Shown here: one piece after another, positions 1-6,889 of the stretch
How the letters are laid out: each line of letters starts with the position of its first letter
Position numbering within the stretch: position 1 is the first letter of the stretch
From: Lysobacterales bacterium
GTDB lineage: Bacteria > Pseudomonadota > Gammaproteobacteria > Xanthomonadales > SZUA-38
DNA: 64,000 nt
NCBI GenBank assembly: GCA_028285525.1
Contig: JANQOZ010000017.1
Span: 1-64,000 of the forward strand
Direction of reading: 5' to 3'
The notes under the pieces: model-generated
Databases searched by the model: none
Told to the model about the DNA's origin: nothing
The model's input: only the letters and a program-made list of their open reading frames with translations
Program-made: the position numbers and the translations under genes

Positions 1-115
1 TTTGTGGGACGAGAAGGTCAGCGCGTTGAACTGACCTGACACCGGACGTGCTCCGTCAGAACCGGTAACTGTCAGATCGGGTCGCGACTACTACACCTAA
101 TCATTAGAGTTGCTT

Positions 116-478
116 ATGAAATCGTTTGCCCTTTTCCTGGCGGTTCTTCTTTCTCCGGCTGCATTCGGGGAATCAAAGAAATCGATTGCAAAAGCGGTGC
201 TCCACCTTGATTCTTATGCCAGGGAACACCTCGGCATCGGCGTTAAGGCATTGGCGGTTGTTCTTAGGACTCAGCAATCGACCTTTGAGTCTAAATCGGC
301 GCTTCAGGAAAGTGGTGAATGGCAACTGCTGATAGCGTTACGGGACGAGGGTTTCATTGAGGTATCGATGACAGACAAACTCCCGGATGGGACGTCCGTG
401 GGTGAAGAGCTAGTGAGTAGACGACTTACAGCGAAAGCCAGAGAGGTAAAGCATGCAGTCGAGAAGTTGGCATACTAA
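116..478 (+). CDS. Small secreted protein of unknown function (cassette gene)
   Basis: Encodes about 120 residues. The N-terminus (MKSFALFLAVLLSPAAFG) is a clean signal peptide with probable cleavage after residue 19, so the product is likely periplasmic or secreted. The mature part is a mixed helical domain with no motif I recognise. I start at the ATG at 116; a TTG two codons upstream is also possible. The stop codon overlaps the left core of an attC-like repeat (474-563), the usual layout of an integron cassette gene. Function is unknown. Confidence 0.6.
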   Translation: MKSFALFLAVLLSPAAFGESKKSIAKAVLHLDSYAREHLGIGVKALAVVLRTQQSTFESKSALQESGEWQLLIALRDEGFIEVSMTDKLPDGTSVGEELVSRRLTAKAREVKHAVEKLAY

Positions 479-563
479 CAAGGCGCCGGATCCGACCGTG
501 GAAAGTCTACGCGTGCTGCGTGCTCAGGCGTCGCCAAGCGGCGGCGCAACGTAATCGTTAGGG
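474..563 (+). repeat. attC-like recombination site B
   Basis: An imperfect inverted repeat fills the gap between two small same-strand genes. The left end ACTAAC-AAGGCGCC pairs with the right end GGCGC-AACGTAATC-GTTAGGG. The outer parts resemble the attC cores RYYYAAC and GTTRRRY, with the last base off consensus. The length of 90 bp is within the range of known attC sites. The upstream gene's stop codon lies inside the left core. The structure is seen directly; the integron interpretation is inference. Confidence 0.55.
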
Positions 564-575
564 TGCGCTGATCTC

Positions 576-965
576 GTGAGGTCGTCGAAATCGCTGGAGG
601 AACTGGAAGGTGAGGTTTGGGCAGCCCCAACCTTCGAATCGAATGTGGCCAAAAAGTCATACCGGCTGCGGAAAGTTCCTCTTTCGGAGCTGACAGCGGA
701 AGACCTTCGGTTCTTGATTGGACAGTTGATATCGCTTGAATACACGGTTCCTCTTGCAATCGATTTGCTCGAGAGAAACATCCTGGCGAGCGGGGACATG
801 TACATTGGTGATTTGCTCCGCATAGTGGCCGAAATAGGTGATGGCTTCTGGCGGGAAAACGTGGAGCTCAACAATCGGCTTGTAGAAATTAAGATTGAAG
901 CGGAAGTGGCGCATGAGACGTTACGCGAAATTCTAGTCAGTCTCGGGCGTCGGGAGTTTCAGTAG
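576..965 (+). CDS. CdiI_3-like contact-dependent growth inhibition immunity protein
   Basis: Encodes 129 residues from a GTG start. The pattern SLEELEGEVWAAP near the N-terminus, followed by SYRLRKVPLSEL, EDLRFLIGQ and GDMYIGDLL, matches what I recall of the CdiI_3-type immunity family of contact-dependent growth inhibition systems. Such proteins are cytoplasmic and neutralise a cognate CdiA or polymorphic toxin tip. No CdiA, CdiB or toxin gene is in the window, so this is an orphan immunity gene. It is flanked by attC-like repeats on both sides (474-563 and 970-1021), suggesting it travels as a cassette. The family call is from motif memory. Confidence 0.6.
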   Translation: MRSSKSLEELEGEVWAAPTFESNVAKKSYRLRKVPLSELTAEDLRFLIGQLISLEYTVPLAIDLLERNILASGDMYIGDLLRIVAEIGDGFWRENVELNNRLVEIKIEAEVAHETLREILVSLGRREFQ

Positions 966-969
966 TGAA

Positions 970-1021
970 TCCTAACAAAAGGCCTGTCGGCTTCACCGGC
1001 GGCTGAGCCTGTTCGTTGGGA
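970..1021 (+). repeat. attC-like recombination site C
   Basis: TCCTAAC-AAAA-GGC at the left pairs with GCC-TGTTC-GTTGGGA at the right, about 52 bp overall. This is the best-paired of the attC-like sites here. Its right half, GCTGAGCCTGTTCGTT (1002-1017), recurs with few changes at 1659-1674, 2192-2207 and 2680-2695. Confidence 0.6.
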
Positions 1022-1032
1022 GCTTCTGAAGA

Positions 1033-1227
1033 ATGGAATCTGGATACTGGGTCACTGTCTTCGCAATCGTGGTTGCGGTTTTCCTGTCGGTAGCTTTTTG
1101 GGTGATTCCACATGCTGCATCAGGAGCGTTGGCTCCTTGGATCGCAATCATAGGCGTGTTCGCAATTTCAATGACCGCTGCCGGATTGGCTCGGGCAATT
1201 TGGGCGCTCATGTCAGAGCGGAAATAG
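1033..1227 (+). CDS. Small two-helix membrane protein
   Basis: Encodes 64 residues with two hydrophobic segments at about residues 5-26 and 33-55, separated by a short turn containing HAASGALAP, and a charged C-terminus SERK. It is likely an inner-membrane protein. No family is recognised. It starts 11 bp after attC-like site C, and the next gene begins 8 bp after its stop, so the two may share one cassette. Confidence 0.5.
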   Translation: MESGYWVTVFAIVVAVFLSVAFWVIPHAASGALAPWIAIIGVFAISMTAAGLARAIWALMSERK

Positions 1228-1235
1228 GGTCGCAT

Positions 1236-1646
1236 TTGCAGTATCTGAGACTTGAGTCTGGCCAATCCCTACCGCAGTACTCGGGGAAGGCTCCATTCCG
1301 AGCAGTTGTTGTTGTGGATGAGCCCGTCAGCAACGAGTGGCGCCACTCCGTGAGTGAGTGGCTTGTTGAGTCCGGATGTCGTTACATGATGGCGACTGGA
1401 ATTGACTGCTCGGCGTGGGATGACTCTGTTGATTGGGCGGCGCTGGAGAAATTCGATTTCAGGGATATCTCGGATAAGGATTTCGTTATGACAACTTGGC
1501 ACGATGATGAGCCACTCTCGGAGGTGTTCTGGTATGCGAAGCATTTGGCATACGACTCGGCGGGTCGTATACAGGATACTGTCGTCATTCACGTTTCTAG
1601 CCTTGATCGAGAGGCAGCTTTCGTTGGCCTGTTCACAGCCGCCTGA
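1236..1646 (+). CDS. DUF7684-like conserved hypothetical protein
   Basis: Encodes about 136 residues if translation begins at the TTG at 1236, preceded by AGGG. The reading frame is open further upstream, but that part overlaps the membrane-protein gene in another frame and looks non-coding. The core contains FRAVVVVDEP, CRYMMATGIDCSAWDD and VMTTWHDDEPLSEVFWYAK, resembling a family I remember as DUF7684, which has no known activity. Conserved acidic and Trp residues suggest a compact soluble domain. The stop is followed at once by attC-like site D. Confidence 0.5.
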   Translation: MQYLRLESGQSLPQYSGKAPFRAVVVVDEPVSNEWRHSVSEWLVESGCRYMMATGIDCSAWDDSVDWAALEKFDFRDISDKDFVMTTWHDDEPLSEVFWYAKHLAYDSAGRIQDTVVIHVSSLDREAAFVGLFTAA

Positions 1647-1678
1647 CCAACGGCTGCTGCTGAGCCTAGTCGTTCAGG
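1645..1678 (+). repeat. Short attC-like site D
   Basis: GACCAAC-GGCT pairs with AGCC-TAGTC-GTTCAGG. At 34 bp it is shorter than a normal attC, so it may be a degenerate or trimmed site. Its right half GCTGAGCCTAGTCGTT (1659-1674) is nearly identical to that of site C. Confidence 0.4.
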
Positions 1679-1694
1679 ATCTTGGAGAAGCCCC

Positions 1695-2159
1695 ATGAAG
1701 TTTAAACAGTTTATCTCTGCGTCGCTTTTCATTCTGGGGCTGTTTTCGACCTGCGTCGCCGCAAAGGGCCCAACGGTAGAGGTCACGATCGTTGGCCCTG
1801 GCATGGATATCCCAATTCACTCCACAAGCCCTGACCTCACTTACCCGAGTGTTTGGAGCCTCCAGTTTGTTGATGCGGAAAACGGCGCCGTTGCTGAGCC
1901 CCCCGAAGACCTCGCAAGGTACGAATGCCATTTCTGGGTAAAGTGGGGTGACGCGGTCCGCTTGAAATACACCGTTCTCTTCGTTCAGGAATCGGGTGAA
2001 TCAGCGGGCTACGTCTATATTCCCGGAATAAAGGAGCGTTGGTACAGCAACAATGCGTTCTCAATTGTTAGGCCCGGCCACGATGGCAAGTGGTTTCGAG
2101 CATCCGAACGTTGGGGAAAGGCAGTCTCGTCGGCTGTGGTCAGTGCCACGGATATCTAA
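1695..2159 (+). CDS. Secreted protein of unknown function
   Basis: Encodes 154 residues. MKFKQFISASLFILGLFSTCVAA is a signal peptide; the Cys near its end lacks a convincing lipobox, so signal peptidase I cleavage is favoured. The mature region is beta-rich and contains YECHFWVKWGDAV and GYVYIPGIKERWY. No known family is recognised. It lies between attC-like sites D and E and is probably the single gene of its cassette. Confidence 0.55.
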   Translation: MKFKQFISASLFILGLFSTCVAAKGPTVEVTIVGPGMDIPIHSTSPDLTYPSVWSLQFVDAENGAVAEPPEDLARYECHFWVKWGDAVRLKYTVLFVQESGESAGYVYIPGIKERWYSNNAFSIVRPGHDGKWFRASERWGKAVSSAVVSATDI

Positions 2160-2210
2160 GAAAATACTGCAGCTGTCGGCTCACGGTGGCAGCAGAGCCT
2201 AGCGGTGGTG
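2157..2210 (+). repeat. Degenerate attC-like site E
   Basis: This stretch aligns by eye along its whole length with site F (2642-2699). Both carry an AAGAAA-like left end, TAC-GCAGCTG-like centre, a CACGG segment and a CCTNG right end. The right half GCAGAGCCTAGCGGTG (2192-2207) matches the repeated half-site but has lost the GTT core. Confidence 0.4.
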
Positions 2211-2254
2211 TTTTGGAGGGAGGCCCAATTGTAGTCAGGCGGGCGGCAATACAG

Positions 2255-2635
2255 ATGCGAACGAGATACATAAACACCGACCTCGAACTTGAACATCGAG
2301 AGGATCTGTCGCCCATCGTCGAGTATTTTGGCTCGGAGATAATGGTGCATTTTTGCGGTCCCGTTGGAAAGCTGCATAGAGCGTCAATGGAGCTAAGTGC
2401 CTACCTAGCTGGAGAAAATGAGGCGGTTGGGATGTTTTGTATGCTTGCCGAGTCTCTCGAAGGCGAACTTCGGTCATTATGGGATTCCTGCTCCAAGATT
2501 GAATTCGATCTGGGTTTTGCCGCTGAGTTAGAGCCGAGGCGGTGGCATACAAGGCTGGATACGAGCGTATTGAAAAGGGTAGCTTCTTTGGGGGGAGATA
2601 TCGCCATCACAATTTACCCACCCGGAACCTATTGA
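2255..2635 (+). CDS. Conserved hypothetical protein (cassette gene)
   Basis: Encodes about 126 residues from the ATG at 2255. The sequence begins MRTRYINTDLELEHREDLSP and contains LRSLWDSCSKIEFDLGF and a C-terminal LGGDIAITIYPP. The pattern of a start RYI-TDL followed by a late LW--C---EF-LGF is one I recall from uncharacterised bacterial proteins, without a named activity. The reading frame is open upstream to 2090 but that overlaps the preceding gene; a TTG at 2213 is an alternative start. It lies between attC-like sites E and F. Confidence 0.5.
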   Translation: MRTRYINTDLELEHREDLSPIVEYFGSEIMVHFCGPVGKLHRASMELSAYLAGENEAVGMFCMLAESLEGELRSLWDSCSKIEFDLGFAAELEPRRWHTRLDTSVLKRVASLGGDIAITIYPPGTY

Positions 2636-2641
2636 CATGCC

Positions 2642-2699
2642 GCACAACAAGAAACTACAGCTGCTCGTCCACGGCGTTAGCTCAACCTGGTCGTTATGA
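2642..2699 (+). repeat. attC-like recombination site F
   Basis: About 57 bp, from GCACAAC to GTTATGA. The right half GCTCAACCTGGTCGTT (2680-2695) is the fourth copy of the shared half-site. The start codon of the next gene (ATG at 2696) lies inside the right core, an arrangement seen in integron cassettes. Confidence 0.5.
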
Positions 2700-3151
2700 A
2701 CCAGAGTGAACTGACGTTCTTTCGTCGATTTCTGGATGGTGTGTCCTGGGGAGTTGGCTTTGGTCTGTCCGTAGGGCTAATTCTGGTAGCGATCATTTTC
2801 CTAATCGATTGGATGGATTCTAGACCTCCGAATGAACAAGTCGAAATCACGGAATTTGAGAGCTTCAGGGTTCTGAACAAGTCTCATTTCCTAAACGAGT
2901 CAACCGAACACGATGGAGGCTTGCACATTTCGGGCGAGATCGAGTTCACTGAATACCCGGAACAGAGCTTCGTTTCTGTTTTGCTGACCGTGAGAAACGA
3001 AGCGGGTGGTTTCGTTGATAGCTGCGGGGAAGAGTTTCCGGTCGCGTACCTTTCTGATGAGAAACGGTCATTCCACGTGCACTGCGACAACGTTTTCTCA
3101 GAGGAGCAGTTTCATGACTATGAGATTTCCGTCAGGGCGTACGATCGTTAA
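2696..3151 (+). CDS. Single-pass membrane protein of unknown function
   Basis: Encodes 151 residues. A short cytoplasmic start is followed by one transmembrane helix (about residues 17-39). The extracytoplasmic domain of about 110 residues is beta-rich and holds two Cys (FVDSCGEEF and HVHCDNVF) that could form a disulfide. No family is recognised. The start codon overlaps attC-like site F. Confidence 0.5.
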   Translation: MNQSELTFFRRFLDGVSWGVGFGLSVGLILVAIIFLIDWMDSRPPNEQVEITEFESFRVLNKSHFLNESTEHDGGLHISGEIEFTEYPEQSFVSVLLTVRNEAGGFVDSCGEEFPVAYLSDEKRSFHVHCDNVFSEEQFHDYEISVRAYDR

Positions 3152-3360
3152 GCGGTATAACAAGGAAGGAGCCTCACGGGTTTTCGATGGCGCCAGTCTG
3201 TCGGTCTCAAACAAATCGCCGCCGCGAACCGACTGCGCCGAAAGCTGTACCTGGTTTTTCAGTGTTTCAGGATGTTTGTGATGGGCTGCCGCGACGGGCG
3301 ATGACTTCAGATGGACGGATGTAGCGATTCGGAAACGACTACCTACGAGCGATTCAGTTA
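3152..3360. other. 209-bp gap, possibly a decayed cassette
   Basis: This is the largest gene-free gap in the cassette region. It opens with GTATAAC (3155-3161), compatible with a left attC core, and ends with GTTAGTG (3357-3363), which resembles a right core. At about 200 bp it is too long for a normal attC, so it may be a decayed cassette plus site. No coding sequence is supported. Confidence 0.3.
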
Positions 3361-3942
3361 GTGGCACTCACCAGTACTATTGTGCCTTACGATCCTGGCT
3401 GGGTCGCTGAGTATCAGACTGAATCAAGTCGGCTCATGCCCTTGTTTGGGGCTAACCTGTTAGAGATTTGCCACGTAGGCAGCACGGCAATTCCGGGACT
3501 ATCCGGCAAACCAGAGATCGACATTCTGGTTGAAATCAAGAAAGACGCTGACTACGCAGTACAGCTTGGCTCGCTTGGCTATCGGCAGGGCGGCGATTTG
3601 TCTCCCGGGCATCATTTTTTCAAGAAAGACTCGAATGGCATACGGACCCACAAGATTCACGTATGCAAGCAAGGCCATCCCAAGATCCGAGAGCTAAAGC
3701 TGTTTCTTGGTTACCTGCGGCAAAATGTCGAAATACGAAAGGAATACGAGAAGCTCAAGCTCTCGCTTGAAGAAACTAACACTTTGGGCATTGCGCAGTA
3801 TCTGGCTGGCAAGGCACCCTTTATTCAGCGGGTCATCGCTCAGGCGGAAAAGGCTGGGGTTTTTGCTGATCCCTTGCGCTCCGATGGAACGGAAAACGCT
3901 CAAAAGCCGAAAATCACCGCTCCGCAATCGGTTAAGCCTTGA
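3361..3942 (+). CDS. GrpB family protein (nucleotidyltransferase-like)
   Basis: Encodes 193 residues from a GTG start. The N-terminal part shows the GrpB/UPF0157 signature: VPYDPGWVAEY, then HVGSTAIPGLSGKPEIDILV, and later FLGYLRQNVEIRKEYEKLKL. The HVGST-IPGL-KP-ID block is the nucleotidyltransferase-fold core, with the Asp pair likely binding metal. The substrate of the family is not settled. The C-terminal 25 residues are low-complexity and basic and may be non-conserved. GrpB proteins are common among integron cassettes. Confidence 0.85.
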   Translation: MALTSTIVPYDPGWVAEYQTESSRLMPLFGANLLEICHVGSTAIPGLSGKPEIDILVEIKKDADYAVQLGSLGYRQGGDLSPGHHFFKKDSNGIRTHKIHVCKQGHPKIRELKLFLGYLRQNVEIRKEYEKLKLSLEETNTLGIAQYLAGKAPFIQRVIAQAEKAGVFADPLRSDGTENAQKPKITAPQSVKP

Positions 3943-4069
3943 CGTCGGACCTCTGGAAAGCAATGAAAAAGACAGCATTGACGCTATCTACTCCCCAAAA
4001 TCAGCGCCGGGAAGATAGCCACATTCCTCGGCAGATGGCGCGACACGAACTAGCCACGAGAGCTTTGTC

Positions 4070-4255
4070 TTGCTGACTTATGCCCTCATTCATGTTGCGA
4101 TCTGCGTGTGGCTCATCTGGTTGGGCGGTGCGGAACGCCTGGAAGGGAGTTTTACCACGTGGTTTTTCTTCTACCCTGGGATGACGGTTCGAGAGTTGAA
4201 GTTTTTTGCGTTCATTTCGCTGTTTACTATGCCGGTATATCTGTTCCTGCTTTAG
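4070..4255 (+). CDS. Small two-helix membrane protein (uncertain)
   Basis: Encodes about 61 residues from a TTG start, with hydrophobic segments at about residues 3-20 and 44-61 around a loop containing WFFFYPGMTVREL. A second frame across the same bases (4108-4332) is also open but has a poorer composition. I prefer this one because it gives a sensible membrane topology. No family is recognised and the start is weak. Confidence 0.35.
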   Translation: MLTYALIHVAICVWLIWLGGAERLEGSFTTWFFFYPGMTVRELKFFAFISLFTMPVYLFLL

Positions 4256-4332
4256 ATTCAGATACTGAAACGATTCGGTGGAGCGAATCCCTTGATGGCG
4301 CTGCGTCAACCCTAAAGTTCAAGGTAACCTGA

Positions 4333-4716
4333 ATGAAACGAAAGCTCATCTCGAGTGGCTCGGAATTTGAATCCAAAATTGGCTATTCACGTGCTGTGGT
4401 CGACGGTGACTACGTGTTCGTCTCGGGCACAACCGGCTACAACTACGAAACCATGTCGATTTCCGACGATGTGGTTGAGCAGGCTGAACAGTGCTTTCGC
4501 AATATCGAGGCGGCACTGCTCGAAGCGGGCAGCAGCGTCAGCGACATCGTCAGGATCCGCTACATCTACCCAAACAAGGCAGATTTTGAGCCCTGTTGGT
4601 CGGTGTTTCAGAAATACCTGGCGAATGTGCAACCTGCTGCAACCATGTTGGTCGCAGGCCTGTTGGACGACGCGATGAAGGTGGAAATCGAGGTCACTGC
4701 AAGGGTGAATGCCTAA
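4333..4716 (+). CDS. Rid family (YjgF/UK114) protein, catalytic Arg absent
   Basis: Encodes 127 residues, the usual Rid length. The fold signature is clear: SGTTGYN, then VEQAEQCFRNIEAALLEAGSS, DIVRIRYIY and the C-terminal KVEIEVTARV. Archetypal RidA trimers hydrolyse reactive enamine/imine intermediates with an Arg in a PAR-S context. Here the aligned stretch reads QPAATMLVAGL, so the Arg is replaced. That places it with the Rid groups lacking imine deaminase activity, and its substrate cannot be predicted. It is soluble and cytoplasmic. The downstream gap holds a weaker attC-like site. Confidence 0.8.
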   Translation: MKRKLISSGSEFESKIGYSRAVVDGDYVFVSGTTGYNYETMSISDDVVEQAEQCFRNIEAALLEAGSSVSDIVRIRYIYPNKADFEPCWSVFQKYLANVQPAATMLVAGLLDDAMKVEIEVTARVNA

Positions 4717-4730
4717 GACTATGGGTGCCC

Positions 4731-4837
4731 GTTCAACGAGGCGAGAAGTCGGGATTTAGTGGTGATGATTGTGCCGGCTCCGTTGTCATTTATCTGACAA
4801 TGATTGCTTCAGTATTCAAAGAAAGACATCGTTAGAC
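4731..4837 (+). repeat. Candidate attC-like site H
   Basis: The left core GTTCAAC (4731-4737) and right core GTTAGAC (4831-4837) each fit the attC consensus exactly and lie between two same-strand genes. The interior pairs poorly by eye, so this is weaker than sites B, C and F. Confidence 0.35.
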
Positions 4838-4848
4838 GCAGGCGACCA

Positions 4849-5307
4849 ATGCGGAGGATTTCTCTCAATCAGCCATCGGCCCTGACCGACTTTCGATTTT
4901 TTGTATGGGCCGGATTTCTAGTCTACTTCGTTGTGTCCTATCTGCTGAGTCTGGAAAGCCTTGCAGAGCTAGAGTGGCGGTTTGTGGCGGGTCCTTTAGG
5001 GATGCTTATCGTGGCATTCCTCGTCTTTCGATTGCTCGATCGAGATCTGGTTGATGAAGTGGTGGACTATGGCAGCTACCTGGCGGTTCGCCGTGGGGGG
5101 CGAAAACAGCGGGTTCATCTCGCAGACATTATGAACTTATCCATCGCGAGATTTACGCCAAACATAACGGTCCACCTCAAGGAAGAAGGCCCATTCGGCA
5201 AAGAATTTACCTTTTCAGCGAACCCCAAGCTTGGGCTCAATCCCTGGAGAAGGCCACCAATCTACGACGAGTTGGTTGATCGCGTGATCAAAGCCAGAGG
5301 AAACTAG
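4849..5307 (+). CDS. Two-helix membrane protein, unknown function
   Basis: Encodes about 152 residues from the ATG at 4849. Two transmembrane segments (about residues 15-35 and 46-64) are followed by a soluble domain with GSYLAVRRGGRKQRVHLADI and LNPWRRPPIYDEL. This layout resembles small PH-like membrane proteins, but I cannot assign a family. The start lies 11 bp after the GTTAGAC core of candidate site H. Confidence 0.55.
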   Translation: MRRISLNQPSALTDFRFFVWAGFLVYFVVSYLLSLESLAELEWRFVAGPLGMLIVAFLVFRLLDRDLVDEVVDYGSYLAVRRGGRKQRVHLADIMNLSIARFTPNITVHLKEEGPFGKEFTFSANPKLGLNPWRRPPIYDELVDRVIKARGN

Positions 5308-5350
5308 GTGGATCGGCAAACCCTAAAACCATGGTGAGTCATCGAACTCA

Positions 5351-5704
5351 ATGATGAGCACGATTCTTGACATTGGATTGATGGCATTGGTCGTGTTGTG
5401 GCTATGGATGTCGATCATCGCCTGCCTGGCGTTACGACGCGATGATTCGCTGACGACTGTTCAGAAGGCGGCGCAGGCCATTTTTGCGATTGTTGTACCG
5501 CTGTTTGGCGCGATGGTTGTTCTTCATCTCGTCTATCAGCATCATCCAGAGGTTGTCTCAAAGTCGCTTGTACCGTGGCCGATTCGCACCGTAATCTTCG
5601 GTGGGTCCATTCCGGCAAACACCCTGCGCGATGAGCGCGAAGGTCCTTTCATTGGGGGTTATGACCGTCTCAACCGCAAACTCGACGACTTTGATGGCGA
5701 TTAG
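5351..5704 (+). CDS. Small membrane protein, unknown function
   Basis: Encodes 117 residues with two hydrophobic helices (about residues 7-29 and 41-63), separated by a charged turn LRRDDSLTT. The tail is acidic. The arrangement recalls the PLDc_N-like two-helix module, but the signature is not complete enough to claim it. It is transcribed in the same direction as its neighbours. I see no clear attC site directly upstream. Confidence 0.5.
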   Translation: MMSTILDIGLMALVVLWLWMSIIACLALRRDDSLTTVQKAAQAIFAIVVPLFGAMVVLHLVYQHHPEVVSKSLVPWPIRTVIFGGSIPANTLRDEREGPFIGGYDRLNRKLDDFDGD

Positions 5705-5817
5705 CTTCTAGGCAATAGTGATCACCTTGACTGCTACCCTCCATGCCTCTTCCTCGCCCGCGAGGAGCAGGGCGGCTTTTGGTGATCAAACGTTAAACAC
5801 GACAACGGAGCTAGCAG

Positions 5818-6087
5818 ATGAACCCGTTTCGAAAACTCTTTGGTGGCAACAAAGGCGTGCTGGGCCACAAAGAGGTTACGACCGTCGAAATTCACGGCCG
5901 CCCGATTCGCTGTCTGATCTGTTCCCACGACCAGTTCTGGCGACATGATGTCCAGCTCAACACCGCTATGGCGTCATTTATGGACTTGGATTGGATGAAC
6001 AAATCGGCGGTTTGCGCCGTGTGTGACAACTGTGGCTACATCCATTGGTTCATACCGCCCGAGGTAAACGACAGCGACAGGCGGTAG
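5818..6087 (+). CDS. Small zinc-ribbon protein
   Basis: Encodes 89 residues. Four Cys form a split zinc ribbon: CLIC at about residue 33, and CAVCDNC near residue 67 followed by GYIHWF. The spacing between pairs and the HDQFW and DLDWMN segments match a small family usually annotated as hypothetical or DNA-binding. No activity is established. It is cytoplasmic. It sits at the transition between the attC-rich stretch and the GNAT genes. Confidence 0.65.
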   Translation: MNPFRKLFGGNKGVLGHKEVTTVEIHGRPIRCLICSHDQFWRHDVQLNTAMASFMDLDWMNKSAVCAVCDNCGYIHWFIPPEVNDSDRR

Positions 6088-6139
6088 AAGCTCACCCTGG
6101 CGTTGCCCCAATCAGCCTTTGCATCCGTCAAGGAAGTCG

Positions 6140-6667
6140 ATGATAGAAATACGCCGGGTAAACGTTGAGGCAGCCGCCGAACTCTCTGCGCTATGCATGA
6201 AGAGCTTTGCCGAGGCCTATCGCGGGGTTCACAGTGAACTCGCCATCAAAGCTTACTGCGACGAGCAGTACGCAATCGACCAGGTTCGCGCTCACCTCTG
6301 CGACCCAGCTGTTACCTACCGAGTCGCCTACCGCGAAGGCCAAGCGGTGGGTTTCCTGATGACTCGTGACGAAGCTTGTTCTGTCCCGTTGCCTGGCGGA
6401 TCGCTCGAGCTGAAGCAGGTGTACGTGCGGGCCAGCGAGTTTGGATCCGGACTTGGCCAGCGGCTTCTGGCTGATGCGCTGCACCAGACGTCAACGGCCG
6501 GCAAGGCGTGGCTTTGGTTGAGCGTTTCCGACCTCAATGATCGAGCCAAAGCGTTCTATATGAAGCATGCGTTTCAGGCGGTCGGGATTGGGCCGGTTTT
6601 TCGTGTCGGTGAAGACCGTTTGTCCTCGACACTGATGGCACGCAAAGTGGTAACCGAGAAAAGCTGA
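6140..6667 (+). CDS. GNAT family N-acetyltransferase
   Basis: Encodes 175 residues. The start at 6140 is chosen because AGGAAG lies just upstream. GNAT motifs are visible: LELKQVYVRASEFGSGLGQ gives the beta4 strand and acetyl-CoA pyrophosphate loop (R/Q-x-x-G-x-G/A-like), and WLSVSDLNDRAKAFYMKHAF is the C-terminal motif B. It should transfer an acetyl group from acetyl-CoA to an amine; the substrate is unknown. It belongs to the accessory gene run, though no clear attC site flanks it. Confidence 0.85.
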   Translation: MIEIRRVNVEAAAELSALCMKSFAEAYRGVHSELAIKAYCDEQYAIDQVRAHLCDPAVTYRVAYREGQAVGFLMTRDEACSVPLPGGSLELKQVYVRASEFGSGLGQRLLADALHQTSTAGKAWLWLSVSDLNDRAKAFYMKHAFQAVGIGPVFRVGEDRLSSTLMARKVVTEKS

Positions 6668-6889
6668 TGAATCGAGTTTTTACCGGTAGCTGGTGACGTC
6701 CAAGAAACTGAGCTTTCCAGTAAGGCTATACGCCACAGCTTTGATCGCTACTTTACAATTGAGGTCTGTGGCCGTTCGAGACTGCCGGTACCCATTGCAC
6801 CTGGTCGGGCGCATGATAGAGGCGTTCTGACAGTTTCGGAGTATCGCCGTGGTGCCGCCCGCCCAATGGCCTGTTGGATTGAAGAGCGT
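6668..6889. other. 222-bp intergenic gap
   Basis: Lies between the two GNAT genes. No gene, clear attC pair or convincing promoter is seen. The second GNAT frame is open back to 6866, so its start could lie within this gap. Confidence 0.4.

Noticed and set aside
1..110. Left-edge sequence with ATTAGAG near 102 as another attC site
   Set aside because: Only one degenerate core is present and the rest does not pair convincingly by eye.
4108..4332. Open frame overlapping the small membrane gene at 4070-4255
   Set aside because: Its composition is unlike a folded protein, and the alternative frame gives two membrane helices; neither is certain.
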